A stretch of 14,437 nucleotides of DNA from an uncultured Propionibacteriaceae bacterium (GTDB lineage: Bacteria; Actinomycetota; Actinomycetes; Propionibacteriales; Propionibacteriaceae): contig CAMCJC010000024.1 of NCBI GenBank assembly GCA_945875065.1, forward strand, positions 1 to 14,437. The letters are read 5' to 3'. The notes under the pieces are model-generated. The model had not been told where the DNA came from. It saw only the letters and a list, made by a program, of their open reading frames with translations, and made no database searches. Position 1 is the stretch's first letter, and each line of letters opens with the position of its first letter. Below, piece after piece: positions 1 to 7,879 of this stretch. The position numbers and the translations under genes are program-made.

Positions 1-1
1 C

Positions 2-754
2 GCCCTCAAGGATGCCGACCTCGGCGTCGCCATGGGCTCGGGCTCGGCCGCGACCCGCTCCGTAGCACAGATCGTGCTCCTCGATGACAAGTTCGCGACG
101 CTGCCGCACGTCGTCGCCGAGGGCCGCCGCGTCATCGGCAACATCGAACGCGTCGCCAAGCTGTTCCTCACCAAGACCGTCTACGCCGTTTTTCTAGCGC
201 TGGTCATCGGCCTGCTCGGCCTCCCCAACCCGTTCCTGCCGCTACAAATGACCATCGTCGGCTGGTTCACCATCGGCATCCCCGCGTTCCTGCTGTCGCT
301 GCCGCAGAACAAGGATCGCGCCCAGCCAGGATTCGTGCATCGCGTACTGACTCTGGCGGTGCCGTCCGGCCTCGTCGTCGGCCTGGTCTCCACGGTCACG
401 TACGTGATCACTCGCGGCTTCGGCGCGGTCTCCACCGCCGTGCAGCAGCAGGCCTCGACCGCCACCCTCGCGGCCCTGATCGTCACGGCGACGTGGGTGC
501 TGGCCTGTGTCGCCAGACCGTGGGTCTGGTGGCGCATCGGCCTAGTCATCTTCGCCTACGCGTTCTACACGGGGATGTTTCTCCTGCCGTATTCGCAGCA
601 CCTCCTCGAACTCGACCTTGGCGGCGGCAGCATCCTCATCGGGCTCATCGCCGGCCTGGTAGGCGCTGCGCTAGTAGAGGTCTCGTGGTGGCTGACCGCG
701 AAGCACCGGGGCGAGGTGCCGCGCCTTTGGCGGGTTGAGGAGCCCGCTAGCTGA
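2..754 (+). CDS. Cation-transporting P-type ATPase, CtpE-like, C-terminal part (5' truncated)
   Basis: This is the C-terminal third of a P-type ATPase cut by the window edge; the frame is open from base 2. The first visible residues, ALKDADLGVAMGSGSAATRS, directly follow the GDGxND hinge motif of the family, which lies outside the window. The next stretch, with a KFATLP motif, an EGRRVIGNIERV segment and LTKTVYAVFL, leads into the membrane part. About six hydrophobic segments follow, as expected for TM5-TM10. The wording of the hinge region resembles mycobacterial CtpE, a calcium-type transporter of the cytoplasmic membrane, but ion specificity cannot be read from this part. The TGA stop at 752-754 overlaps the end of the convergent ThiE-like gene by 8 bases. 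Family assignment is firm; the CtpE subgroup is from memory of the family. Confidence 0.9.
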   Translation, partial: ALKDADLGVAMGSGSAATRSVAQIVLLDDKFATLPHVVAEGRRVIGNIERVAKLFLTKTVYAVFLALVIGLLGLPNPFLPLQMTIVGWFTIGIPAFLLSLPQNKDRAQPGFVHRVLTLAVPSGLVVGLVSTVTYVITRGFGAVSTAVQQQASTATLAALIVTATWVLACVARPWVWWRIGLVIFAYAFYTGMFLLPYSQHLLELDLGGGSILIGLIAGLVGAALVEVSWWLTAKHRGEVPRLWRVEEPAS

Positions 755-1322
755 ACGCGCGACGGACCAACTCGCCCGAGTCGGCCTCCCACGCAGCCTT
801 AACCTGCCCAGCTACCGCCGCGGCCTGCTCCGGAGTCGGTTCCTCCAGCAGCAGTCGGCGCGCACCAGCCGCCAGAAGTGCGGGCGCGTCGTCGACGCCA
901 CAGGCGGCGAACCAAACGGCCTCCGGTCCCAGCCGGACCGCCTCCGTCAGCAGTTTGGAGCCCGGGCGAGCCGGACCCAGGAGCAGGAAGTCCGCGTCCG
1001 TCTTGAGGAAGCGGGCATCGCGCACCCGCCTGCCTACGAGCGCGTGCCGGTGCGGGCGCTCCACGGGCCCCGTAGCGGAACCGACGACCAGATCGCCGAT
1101 GGCCCCCAACAGGTCGTGGGCGAGCAGCACCTGAGTCCCGATCTTGGCGTTTAGGCGGCGCCACGCCGACTCAACGTCGTCGCCCGGTGCGCATCGCAAT
1201 ACCACCAGGTTGACGCCGGCCGTCAGCAGGCCCGGAAGGCGGGTCTCGGCGTCGCCTAGCGGCACCGTACCGGCGAGGCGAGCGAGCAGTAACCGGGTGC
1301 GAAGTCCGAGGAGTGCGGTCAT
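747..1322 (-). CDS. Degenerate thiamine-phosphate-synthase-like (ThiE/TenI fold) protein
   Basis: This 191-residue protein has the pattern of the TMP synthase/TenI TIM barrel. LLTAGVNLVVLR stands for the usual AGVDxVQLR strand, DADFLLLGPARPGS for the YxxxGPxxxTxTK loop, and VWFAACGVDDAPALLAAGARRLLL for the FAIGGI...GA strand and phosphate-binding loop. Key ThiE catalytic positions look lost: there is no lysine after QLR, no VND motif (AHD instead), GRRV replaces G(R/Y)ST, and the T-x-T-K loop is missing. A working thiamine phosphate synthase is therefore unlikely, and a regulatory or other ligand-binding role is a guess. The ATG at 1322 has no Shine-Dalgarno but a TAGGCT hexamer 6 nt upstream (see promoter entry). 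It is divergent from the kinase gene and converges with the ATPase. Confidence 0.75.
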   Translation of the reverse strand: MTALLGLRTRLLLARLAGTVPLGDAETRLPGLLTAGVNLVVLRCAPGDDVESAWRRLNAKIGTQVLLAHDLLGAIGDLVVGSATGPVERPHRHALVGRRVRDARFLKTDADFLLLGPARPGSKLLTEAVRLGPEAVWFAACGVDDAPALLAAGARRLLLEEPTPEQAAAVAGQVKAAWEADSGELVRRAFS

Positions 1323-1328
1323 GGCGCT

Positions 1329-1334
1329 AGCCTA
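1329..1334 (-). promoter_or_regulatory. Candidate -10 element (TAGGCT) for a leaderless transcript
   Basis: On the minus strand TAGGCT is followed by six bases and then the ATG of the ThiE-like gene. The spacing would put the first transcribed base at or next to the A of ATG. TANNNT is the usual actinobacterial -10 form. There is no obvious -35 and no Shine-Dalgarno. Confidence 0.4.
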
Positions 1335-1425
1335 GGCGGCGCGCCGGTTGCGCCACCTGCTTCCGCGGCCCAATACACTCGCATTTGGCAGGCCATCCGG
1401 CACGCCCGATGACGACTAGTTCTGC

Positions 1426-1431
1426 AAGGGA
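1426..1431 (+). promoter_or_regulatory. Shine-Dalgarno site of the PASTA kinase gene
   Basis: AAGGGA nine bases before ATG 1441. This spacing supports ATG 1441 as the start instead of the adjacent TTG at 1438 or the internal ATG at 1462. Confidence 0.5.
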
Positions 1432-1440
1432 TCTGGATTG

Positions 1441-3549
1441 ATGAGCGGTACGTTAGACCCGATGCTGGGCCACGTGCTGGACGGCCGCTACGAGATCCTG
1501 GCCAAGCTCGCCCGGGGTGGCATGGCCACCGTGTATCGGGCCCGCGACCGGCGCCTGCAGCGCATCGTCGCCGTTAAGATCATGCGCGCCGATCTCGGCG
1601 AGGACGACGAGTACGTAGCGAAGTTCGACCGTGAGGCCCGCGCCGCCGCATACATCAACCATCCCGCGGTCGTCAGCATCTTCGACCAGGGCACCTCACA
1701 GGGACAGCCGTACATCGTGATGGAGTTCGTAGACGGGGAAACCCTGCGCCGTCGAATCAGCCGCGAGGCCCCGATGGTCCCGCTGAAGGCCCTCGACTAC
1801 CTGGAACCCATCGCGCAGGCGCTGGCCGCGGCGCACGAGGCCGACATCGTGCACCGCGACATCAAACCGGAGAACGTACTGATCTCCTCACGCGAGCAGG
1901 TCAAGGTCGCGGACTTCGGGCTCGCACGCGAAACCCACGCCCCGCAGATGACGGCGACAGGGGTGCTGGTCGGGACGGCGTCGTACCTGCCGCCTGAGCT
2001 GGTGACGCACTCGCGCCCGGACGCGCGCAGTGACGTCTATTCCACTGGGGTGCTGTTCTTCGAGCTGCTGACCGGACGCAAACCCCATACCGGCGAGAAC
2101 AATTACCAGATCGCCTATAAGCACGTGAACGTCGACGTGCCCAAGCCGTCGGAGAAGCTGCGGGAGTTGGAGCTGCCGGGGTTCATCCCCGACTATGTCG
2201 ACGCCCTCGTCGCGTACTGCACAGCTCGGGACCGCAAGGCTCGGCTGCGTGACGGCAAGGAACTAATCGACGCGATTCGCCTGATCCGCCACGAGCTAGT
2301 AACCAAGCCGGGCCAGCACAACCCGAAACTGGCGGCCTGGCTTCGGCCGAGCAAGGTCGATCCCGAAGCCCCGACGCTAGAGATCTCGCCCAAGCCGGAG
2401 CCACGGCCGCGGCCTCTGACCGAGGTCCCCGCGCCTCAGACTTCCGCCCCGGAACCCGAGGACGCGCTCCCTACGACCGCTCCGGTCTCTTCCGATGCCG
2501 TCACGACGATGCTTCCGACGTCCGCCGCGTCGCCGGAACCGGCTGCCGAGCCGACCCAGCAGCGCATCCACACGTCGCCGGCCCTGCCCTCCTCGGCCGA
2601 TTCGGCGCCCAGGTCGCAGCGCACGCCGCTGTTCCCGCACATCAACTTCCGCAACGATCCGATCTACCGGCGGCGCCGCATCGTGCTAGTCGTCGCCCTC
2701 GCAGTCGTCCTGGCCGCCATCGGGATCGCCGCTTGGTGGTTCTCGGACGGGCGCTACACCACGATGCCCCAGATCGGGCAGGTCTCGCTCGAGCAAGCGG
2801 TCAAGGCGTTGGAGGCCAACGATCTGAAGATCGAAAAAATCGAGGAGTACTCCGAGACGGTCCCTCAGGGGCAGGTGATCTCAACCGACCCGGCCAACGG
2901 CCAGCGGGTGCCGCGGGGCTCCAACGTGAAGGTCGTCCTATCGCGCGGCGCCGAACGGTACAACATGCCCGATGTTGCGGGGATGACCGTCGACGAGGCG
3001 AAGGCAGCAATCGAGAGCGCCAATCTCAAGGTCGGCGAGGTCAAGGACGTGTGGTCCCCCACCGTAGCCAAGGGAATCGTGGTCAACGCTGGGCAAAGCG
3101 CCGGCACTCCCTTGCCTCGGGGCACCCAGGTCACGCTCGAGGTCAGCCAAGGCCCCGAGCCGATCCAGGTCCGCAATTTTGAGGGCAGCGACGCCGCTGA
3201 GGCCCAAAAAAAGCTTGAGGGGTTGGGGCTGACGGTCGTCGTTGAGGAGGAGTATTCCGCGACGGTCGGCGCCGGCCTGGTCATCTCCCAGAACCCCAAT
3301 TCCGGGACTCTGACCAAGGGAAACCAGGTTGCGCTCGTCAAATCCAAAGGGCCCGAGATGGTGGAGGTCCCCGACGTGATGTGGAAGAAGCGTGAAGAGG
3401 CTGAACTAATCATGAAGCAGGCGGGCCTCGTACCGGAGTTCATTGAGGCCCCGGTCGTGGGCAGCATCATCGGCTGGGTGACCGGCACCAACCCGGGTTC
3501 GGGATCGCAGGTCGCCAAGGGCTCCATCGTTCGCATCAACCTGGGTTGA
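1441..3549 (+). CDS. pknL: Transmembrane Ser/Thr protein kinase with four PASTA domains (PknL/PknB type)
   Basis: A complete eukaryotic-type kinase of 702 residues. The N-terminal kinase domain (about 14-280) shows the Gly loop LARGGMATVY (25-32), Lys46 in VAVK, the catalytic loop HRDIKPEN (138-145), Asp158 in DFGLA, and an activation loop ending GTASYLPPE, with PPE in place of the usual APE. A Pro/Ala/Ser-rich juxtamembrane linker (about 290-400) leads to one membrane helix (about 414-434). Four extracellular PASTA repeats follow, starting near 440, 508, 575 and 641; these usually bind peptidoglycan fragments. The symbol follows position next to DAHP synthase, as mycobacterial pknL next to aroG; PknB is the alternative name by domain content. 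ATG 1441 is preferred over TTG 1438 because AAGGGA at 1426-1431 sits 9 nt before it. A weak -10-like TACACT lies at 1374-1379. Confidence 0.93.
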   Translation: MSGTLDPMLGHVLDGRYEILAKLARGGMATVYRARDRRLQRIVAVKIMRADLGEDDEYVAKFDREARAAAYINHPAVVSIFDQGTSQGQPYIVMEFVDGETLRRRISREAPMVPLKALDYLEPIAQALAAAHEADIVHRDIKPENVLISSREQVKVADFGLARETHAPQMTATGVLVGTASYLPPELVTHSRPDARSDVYSTGVLFFELLTGRKPHTGENNYQIAYKHVNVDVPKPSEKLRELELPGFIPDYVDALVAYCTARDRKARLRDGKELIDAIRLIRHELVTKPGQHNPKLAAWLRPSKVDPEAPTLEISPKPEPRPRPLTEVPAPQTSAPEPEDALPTTAPVSSDAVTTMLPTSAASPEPAAEPTQQRIHTSPALPSSADSAPRSQRTPLFPHINFRNDPIYRRRRIVLVVALAVVLAAIGIAAWWFSDGRYTTMPQIGQVSLEQAVKALEANDLKIEKIEEYSETVPQGQVISTDPANGQRVPRGSNVKVVLSRGAERYNMPDVAGMTVDEAKAAIESANLKVGEVKDVWSPTVAKGIVVNAGQSAGTPLPRGTQVTLEVSQGPEPIQVRNFEGSDAAEAQKKLEGLGLTVVVEEEYSATVGAGLVISQNPNSGTLTKGNQVALVKSKGPEMVEVPDVMWKKREEAELIMKQAGLVPEFIEAPVVGSIIGWVTGTNPGSGSQVAKGSIVRINLG

Positions 3550-3571
3550 GTTCCGCGCTGTTACGACCAGA

Positions 3572-3577
3572 TAGTCT
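3572..3577 (+). promoter_or_regulatory. Candidate -10 element (TAGTCT) for a leaderless transcript
   Basis: TAGTCT is followed by GACGTG and then ATG 3584. With a start site about seven bases after the hexamer, transcription would begin at the ATG. A TTGAGT at 3546-3551, overlapping the kinase stop codon, could act as a -35 but the 20-nt spacer is long. Confidence 0.4.
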
Positions 3578-3583
3578 GACGTG

Positions 3584-4498
3584 ATGAAGCTGGACCGTCG
3601 CATCTTGCCCTCTCTGGCCCTCCTGTTGGCGGCGATGGCCTGGGGTTCGACCGTAGTCGTCGCCAAAGGCGCGTACGACCATACCTCGCCCATAAACCTC
3701 ACGATCCTGCGGCTCCTGTTGACGGCGGTGTGCTTGCTGATCCCGTTCTTCCCGCACTTGCGGATGAAGCGAAAGACGCTGCTCCACGGCGTGATCCTGG
3801 GTTTGGTCTTCAACTTCGGCCTGGCGATCCAACTCATCGGTTTGGAGACGACGGCGCCTTCCCTGTCCGGCTTCATCACGGCCAGCTACGTGGTGTTCAC
3901 GGCGATCATCACCACCGCCATCCTCCGACAACGCACGGGGAGTAAAACGTGGGTCGCGGTGCTGTTGACTATCGTCGGCATCGTCATCTTGTCCCTCGGT
4001 CACGGCGGCGGCGGTGGCTTCAACTTCGGAGCGGTCCTGACGCTCATCGGCGCAGTGGCGTTCGCTGTCCACATCGTCCTCCTCGGCCGCTGGGTGACCC
4101 CCGAGACCGTGCAATCGCTCACACTGGCTCAGGCCCTGACGGGAGGCGCCGGGAGTGCGCTCTTGATTCCATTCGTCGACTTCCAGCTGCCCACCTCGTG
4201 GCACGTCGGCCTGCCCGTGCTGTACCTCGGCATCTTCTGCGGCGCTGTGACGCTATTCCTGCAGAGCTGGGCACAGAGCTACGTCCCCGCCACGACTTCC
4301 GCCGTCGTCATGTGTTCGGAGCCTGTGTGGGCCGCAGCCATCGCGATCGCGGCCGGTCTGGAATTACTGACATGGCACGTGGCCGTCGGGGGCACCTTAG
4401 TAGTGGCCGCCCTTCTACTGATCGCCTGGCCGAGCCCGAAGCGTCGCCGTCCCGAGGACATCGTCGCGGAGCTGAGGCAGGAGTTCCGAGGGCAGTAA
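3584..4498 (+). CDS. EamA/DMT-family membrane transporter
   Basis: A 304-residue integral membrane protein with about ten hydrophobic helices arranged as two EamA halves. The first half opens with LALLLAAMAWGSTVVVAKGA, the classic N-terminal EamA signature; the second begins near the FNFGAVLTLIGAVAFAVHIV segment and ends in a GGTLVVAALLL helix. A short charged tail (about 285-304) is cytoplasmic. DMT proteins export or import small metabolites such as amino acids, nucleotides or drugs; the substrate cannot be told. The gene starts 34 nt after the kinase stop on the same strand but has its own -10-like hexamer. GTG 3581 is an alternative start; ATG 3584 fits the leaderless spacing better. It converges with DAHP synthase across an 88-nt gap with no clear terminator. 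Confidence 0.88.
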   Translation: MKLDRRILPSLALLLAAMAWGSTVVVAKGAYDHTSPINLTILRLLLTAVCLLIPFFPHLRMKRKTLLHGVILGLVFNFGLAIQLIGLETTAPSLSGFITASYVVFTAIITTAILRQRTGSKTWVAVLLTIVGIVILSLGHGGGGGFNFGAVLTLIGAVAFAVHIVLLGRWVTPETVQSLTLAQALTGGAGSALLIPFVDFQLPTSWHVGLPVLYLGIFCGAVTLFLQSWAQSYVPATTSAVVMCSEPVWAAAIAIAAGLELLTWHVAVGGTLVVAALLLIAWPSPKRRRPEDIVAELRQEFRGQ

Positions 4499-4586
4499 AC
4501 CTACTCGCACGATCTTCCGCCGCATCACCTTTCCGGCCCACCCGCTGATTTCCGCCCGGTAGTGGTCAGGACTAACACACTGGCGG
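4499..4586. other. Gap between convergent transporter and DAHP synthase genes
   Basis: There is no convincing intrinsic terminator. A weak inverted pair, CCGCC with GGCGG and AGTG with CACT, interrupted by unpaired bases, lies around 4553-4585 without a T tract on either strand. Confidence 0.4.
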
Positions 4587-5972
4587 TCAGAGATCGCCGG
4601 CCACGAAGTCGAGCAGCGGGTTGTCGCGGTGTCGTCGCCCCTCGCGGAGGCGAGTCGCGACCGTGAACGCCAGCTCCAGGCTCTGGTTGCGGTTGAGACG
4701 CGGGTCGCAAACCGTCTCGTAGCGGTTGGCCAAGTCAGCCTCCTCGAGCCGCAGCGACCCGCCGACACACTCGGTGACATCAGTGCCGGTCAACTCGACG
4801 TGCAGCCCCCCGGGCCAGGTACCCAGCTGGTCGTGGACGTCGAAGAAACCTCTGACCTCCTCGACGACGTCATCGAACGACCGCGTCTTGAAACCGTTCG
4901 CCGCCTCGAACGTGTTGCCGTGCATTGGATCGCACACCCAGGCGACCTTCCGACCGGTCTCCTCGACCCCCTCGACGACGCGCGGCAGCACGTCTCGGAT
5001 CTTGTCAGCGCCCATCCGGCTGATGAATGTGATACGACCGGGCTCTCGGTCCGGGTCAAGACGTCCGGCCAGCTGGATGGCCTGCTGAGGCGTCGTCGTC
5101 GGACCGATCTTGATGCCGATCGGGTTCCGCACCCGGCTCAGCAATTCGATGTGCGCACCGTCGAGCTGGCGGGTTCGCTCCCCTACCCACAGCATGTGCC
5201 CGGAACAGCCGTAGAGGCGCTGCGAGCGCGAGTCTACGCGGGTCAGCGCCCGCTCGTACTCCAGCAGCAGCGCCTCGTGGGAGGCGTAGAAATCGATGGT
5301 CGACAACGCCCGGTCCTCGACGCCGCACGCGACCATGAAGGCCAGCGCCTGATCGATCTCCGCCACCATCTCCTCGTAGGCCGTCGCGACCTCCGAGTTG
5401 CCGACGAAGTCGCGATTCCAGTTGTGGACGCCGCGAAGATCAGCGAAGCCGCCCTTGACGAACGCCCGCACCAAGTTGAGGGTCGCGGCCGATGCGTTGT
5501 AGACCCGCACCAGCCGCTCGGGGTCGTGCACGCGGTCCTCAGGCGTGAACGCGAAGCCGTTTATGGCGTCGCCGCGGTAGGTCGGCAGCGTCACGCCGTC
5601 GCGCGTTTCGAACGGCTTGCTGCGCGGTTTGGCGTATTGCCCGGCGATGCGTCCCACCTTGACGACCGGCACCTGAGCGGCGTAGGTCATCACGACCGCC
5701 ATGGACAGCTGCACGAGCAGCTTGTCCTTGATGTCCTGAGCCGTCACCGCATCGAACGACTCCGCGCAGTCGCCGCCTTGTAGCAAAAATGCCTTGCCGT
5801 CGGCTACATCCGCCAGCTTGGCGCGGAGGTCGTCGCACTCGCCGGCGAACACCAGCGGCGGCAGCTTCTCCATGACATCGATGACGCGGTCGAGCGCCTG
5901 GACGTCCTGGTACTCGGGCTGCTGCAGCATCGGCAGAGCGCGCAACTCCGCCCTAGACATGATCGGGGACAT
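4587..5972 (-). CDS. aroG: Class II 3-deoxy-D-arabino-heptulosonate-7-phosphate (DAHP) synthase
   Basis: Catalyses condensation of phosphoenolpyruvate and erythrose 4-phosphate, the first step of the shikimate pathway. The 461-residue length and motifs are those of the plant/actinobacterial class II (AroA-II) family: GGDCAES (66-72), GRIAGQYAKPRS, YRGD, GIKIGP, MGADKIRDVLP, DPMHGN, HVELTGTDVTEC and CDPRLN. By alignment with the M. tuberculosis enzyme (constant offset of 18), the metal ligands are Cys69, His351, Glu393 and Asp423, all present as checked by codon position. In mycobacteria this enzyme is feedback-regulated and can pair with a separate chorismate mutase; none is encoded here. The ATG has a TAGTCT hexamer 7 nt upstream and no Shine-Dalgarno, so the gene probably has its own promoter in the 59-nt gap after the response regulator. 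trpD near the window end belongs to the same broader pathway. Confidence 0.97.
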   Translation of the reverse strand: MSPIMSRAELRALPMLQQPEYQDVQALDRVIDVMEKLPPLVFAGECDDLRAKLADVADGKAFLLQGGDCAESFDAVTAQDIKDKLLVQLSMAVVMTYAAQVPVVKVGRIAGQYAKPRSKPFETRDGVTLPTYRGDAINGFAFTPEDRVHDPERLVRVYNASAATLNLVRAFVKGGFADLRGVHNWNRDFVGNSEVATAYEEMVAEIDQALAFMVACGVEDRALSTIDFYASHEALLLEYERALTRVDSRSQRLYGCSGHMLWVGERTRQLDGAHIELLSRVRNPIGIKIGPTTTPQQAIQLAGRLDPDREPGRITFISRMGADKIRDVLPRVVEGVEETGRKVAWVCDPMHGNTFEAANGFKTRSFDDVVEEVRGFFDVHDQLGTWPGGLHVELTGTDVTECVGGSLRLEEADLANRYETVCDPRLNRNQSLELAFTVATRLREGRRHRDNPLLDFVAGDL

Positions 5973-5979
5973 GGCGGGA

Positions 5980-5985
5980 AGACTA
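5980..5985 (-). promoter_or_regulatory. Candidate -10 element (TAGTCT) for leaderless DAHP synthase mRNA
   Basis: On the minus strand TAGTCT is followed by seven bases and ATG at 5972. No Shine-Dalgarno is present upstream of the ATG. This would give DAHP synthase a transcript independent of the upstream two-component operon. Confidence 0.45.
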
Positions 5986-6031
5986 CCTCAGCGGTTCGAG
6001 CTACCCCGTCTGGGCGACAACTCCTGGGCCA

Positions 6032-6697
6032 CTATTCGTTGGGGTCGTGAAGTCCCTGGTCGATGGCGTAGAGCGTAAGCTCGACACGGTTGTGCAGCTG
6101 CAGCTTCCGCAGCACGTTTTGCACGTGATTCTGGACGGTGCGGTGGGAGACGCACAGCTGGTCGGCGATGTCCCGGTAGGCCAGGCCCTTCGCTACGCGC
6201 CGCAGGACATCGATTTCGCGGGCGGTCAGGGCGGGGCTGTCGTCGTGCTCGAACGCGACGGCCGCCATGCGGCGAAACTCCCCTAGGACTAGGCCCGCCA
6301 GGCCGGGTGTGAACACGGCATCGCCCGCAGCGGTGCGCCGCACCCCATCGATCAGTTCGGCCTTCGAGGCCGACTTGACTAGGTATCCCTTGGCCCCGGC
6401 CTTCATGGCGTTCAAGACGTCCTCCTGCTCGCCGCTGGCGGAAATCACGAGGACCTTGAGCTCCGGAAACTCCCCCACCAAAGTCTTGATACAAGTCGCG
6501 CCGTCGGGCTCGGGGATTTGAAGATCCATGACGATCACCTCGGGTTTGGTCGCCCTAGCCCGCTGAAGGCACTCCGTTCCCGTCTTGGCGACGGCTACAA
6601 CATCGAAACCCTCCTCTTCGAGGTCTTCGCTGAGTGCCTCAATCCACATCGGATGGTCGTCAACGAGCATCACGCGGCGGCGTTCTTCACCAGTCAT
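6032..6697 (-). CDS. NarL/FixJ-family response regulator (MacR-like)
   Basis: A 221-residue regulator with an N-terminal receiver domain (about 8-125) and a C-terminal LuxR-type helix-turn-helix (about 153-215). The receiver has the acidic pair Asp13/Asp14, phospho-acceptor Asp58 in VIVMDLQIP, Ser86 and Lys108 in GYLVKSAS. The HTH reads LTAREIDVLRRVAKGLAYRD followed by a VSHRTVQNHVQNVL recognition helix. Its ATG directly abuts the stop of the histidine kinase gene (TAG then ATG), so the two are co-translated partners. Pairing with a MacS-type kinase suggests the MacR branch, which in Streptomyces acts on morphogenesis, antibiotic production and envelope genes; targets here are unknown. A run of 59 nt separates it from DAHP synthase. 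Confidence 0.92.
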   Translation of the reverse strand: MTGEERRRVMLVDDHPMWIEALSEDLEEEGFDVVAVAKTGTECLQRARATKPEVIVMDLQIPEPDGATCIKTLVGEFPELKVLVISASGEQEDVLNAMKAGAKGYLVKSASKAELIDGVRRTAAGDAVFTPGLAGLVLGEFRRMAAVAFEHDDSPALTAREIDVLRRVAKGLAYRDIADQLCVSHRTVQNHVQNVLRKLQLHNRVELTLYAIDQGLHDPNE

Positions 6698-7879
6698 CTA
6701 TCTGCGCAACCTCACCGGGAACCGTAGCTCCCACTCTGTGCCCTGTCCCGGGGCGGTGTTCAACTCGGCCGACCCGCCGAGCGCACTCATGCGCCCGACG
6801 ATCGAGTTCTTGATCCCTAGCCTGCCATGCGATGCGGCATCGGCGACGCGTTTGAGCTCCATCCCCACGCCGTCGTCGCGAATCCACAGGATCGCCTCAG
6901 TGGCGTCCTCCTGGTCGAGCAGCACCCACGCTTTTGCTTCGGGGCCGGCGTGCTTCTTGACGTTCTTCAACACTTCGGCCACCGTCAGGGAGACTTCCTC
7001 AACGATTAGTCGCGGGACCATCACCTTCCCTGCGGTAGTCGACACCGTGACCTTACTCGATTGGAATCTCGCGAGAGCGGTCGCGAGGTCGACCTGAGTG
7101 GTGGCACCTTGATCCGCGACACTCTGGTCGCGGATCAAGGCCCGCAGCTGATCCTCGGATTCGCGCGCGAGGGCCGACAGCCGCTCCCCCTTCGGGCCAA
7201 GCGCTGGGGCCTCCCGTTCGACGAGCGCCAGCACCTGCAATGCGCCGTCGTGGACGATCCTCGCGAGGCGTTCCCGCTCCCCCAGCGCGACGGCACGGAT
7301 GCGGGCCCGTTCCTGCTCGGTGATGGTGTGCTTAAACTGCGTGATCAGAGCACCCACGCAAATAGTGATCAGGAGTGCCCCGAGCGTCAGATCGACGCGT
7401 GCCAGCGCCCATCGGGGTGGCACCGCCAGCAGCGCCAGGGACGTCACGACCGCCGATGCGATTCCGGCACCGGTGCCGGTCAAGACGGCGGCGTAGAGGC
7501 TGCAACCGAGCATCCAGTAGCCGGCGAGGGACGTCTCGCCGTACGGCGCTGAGACGATCTGCGGTGTGACGATGATGATCGCGGCCGTCACGGCCGTGTC
7601 GGCGAAGTGCACCCACACGGTGCGGGACTTCGGTCGTCGCAAAACGCTGGTGACAAGCAACGTCCAGGCGATCATGATGGCGAACGTGATGATCATGCCT
7701 TGCATGTCGATGATGGCGGTGCGGTCGAAGGCCAGGTTCATCACGGTAGTGTGGAGGGCCAGAGCCGCCCTGACGAAGGCGGCGACGATGAACATGCGTC
7801 CAATGACGTCATAGTCCTTGCGGAACCACGAGGACGCCGCCTGGACCCAGCCCAGCCCCGCCGACGTCGGCTGGCTCAC
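6698..7879 (-). CDS. Membrane sensor histidine kinase, MacS-like
   Basis: A 393-residue sensor kinase of the NarL-partner class. The N-terminal half (about 25-185) holds five or six hydrophobic helices with only short loops, so sensing is probably within or near the membrane. The dimerisation and phospho-acceptor segment is RERLARIVHDGALQVLAL, with His210. The ATPase domain shows an N-box (EVLKNVKKHA), the G1 box RDDGVGM, and a GRLGIKNSIVGRM segment before the final GTEWELRFP strand. The VHDGxLQVLALV wording is typical of the MacS family. The GTG start overlaps the acyltransferase stop by four bases (GTGA), and the stop abuts the response regulator ATG, which indicates tight translational coupling of all three. 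Confidence 0.9.
   Translation of the reverse strand: MSQPTSAGLGWVQAASSWFRKDYDVIGRMFIVAAFVRAALALHTTVMNLAFDRTAIIDMQGMIITFAIMIAWTLLVTSVLRRPKSRTVWVHFADTAVTAAIIIVTPQIVSAPYGETSLAGYWMLGCSLYAAVLTGTGAGIASAVVTSLALLAVPPRWALARVDLTLGALLITICVGALITQFKHTITEQERARIRAVALGERERLARIVHDGALQVLALVEREAPALGPKGERLSALARESEDQLRALIRDQSVADQGATTQVDLATALARFQSSKVTVSTTAGKVMVPRLIVEEVSLTVAEVLKNVKKHAGPEAKAWVLLDQEDATEAILWIRDDGVGMELKRVADAASHGRLGIKNSIVGRMSALGGSAELNTAPGQGTEWELRFPVRLRR

Noticed and set aside
1322..1355. TGGCGC/GCGCCA inverted pair around an internal GGCGCGCC
   Set aside because: Six base pairs of pure GC over a 22-base loop are expected by chance at this base composition.
1348..1379. TTGCGC ... TACACT as the kinase promoter
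   Set aside because: The 20-base spacer is too long and the -35 match is poor. Only the TACACT hexamer is mentioned, inside the kinase entry.
2865..3539. 224-residue minus-strand frame under the PASTA repeats
   Set aside because: It is a shadow of the repeat-coding region; Ser/Thr/Pro-rich with no motif.
4553..4590. Terminator between the transporter and DAHP synthase
   Set aside because: The inverted pair is interrupted by a four-base bulge and a 13-base loop, with no T tract on either strand.
4629..5783. 384-residue plus-strand open frame
   Set aside because: It lies wholly antisense to DAHP synthase, whose motifs and metal ligands are intact. It has Arg/Val/Asp-rich low-complexity content typical of GC-rich shadow frames.
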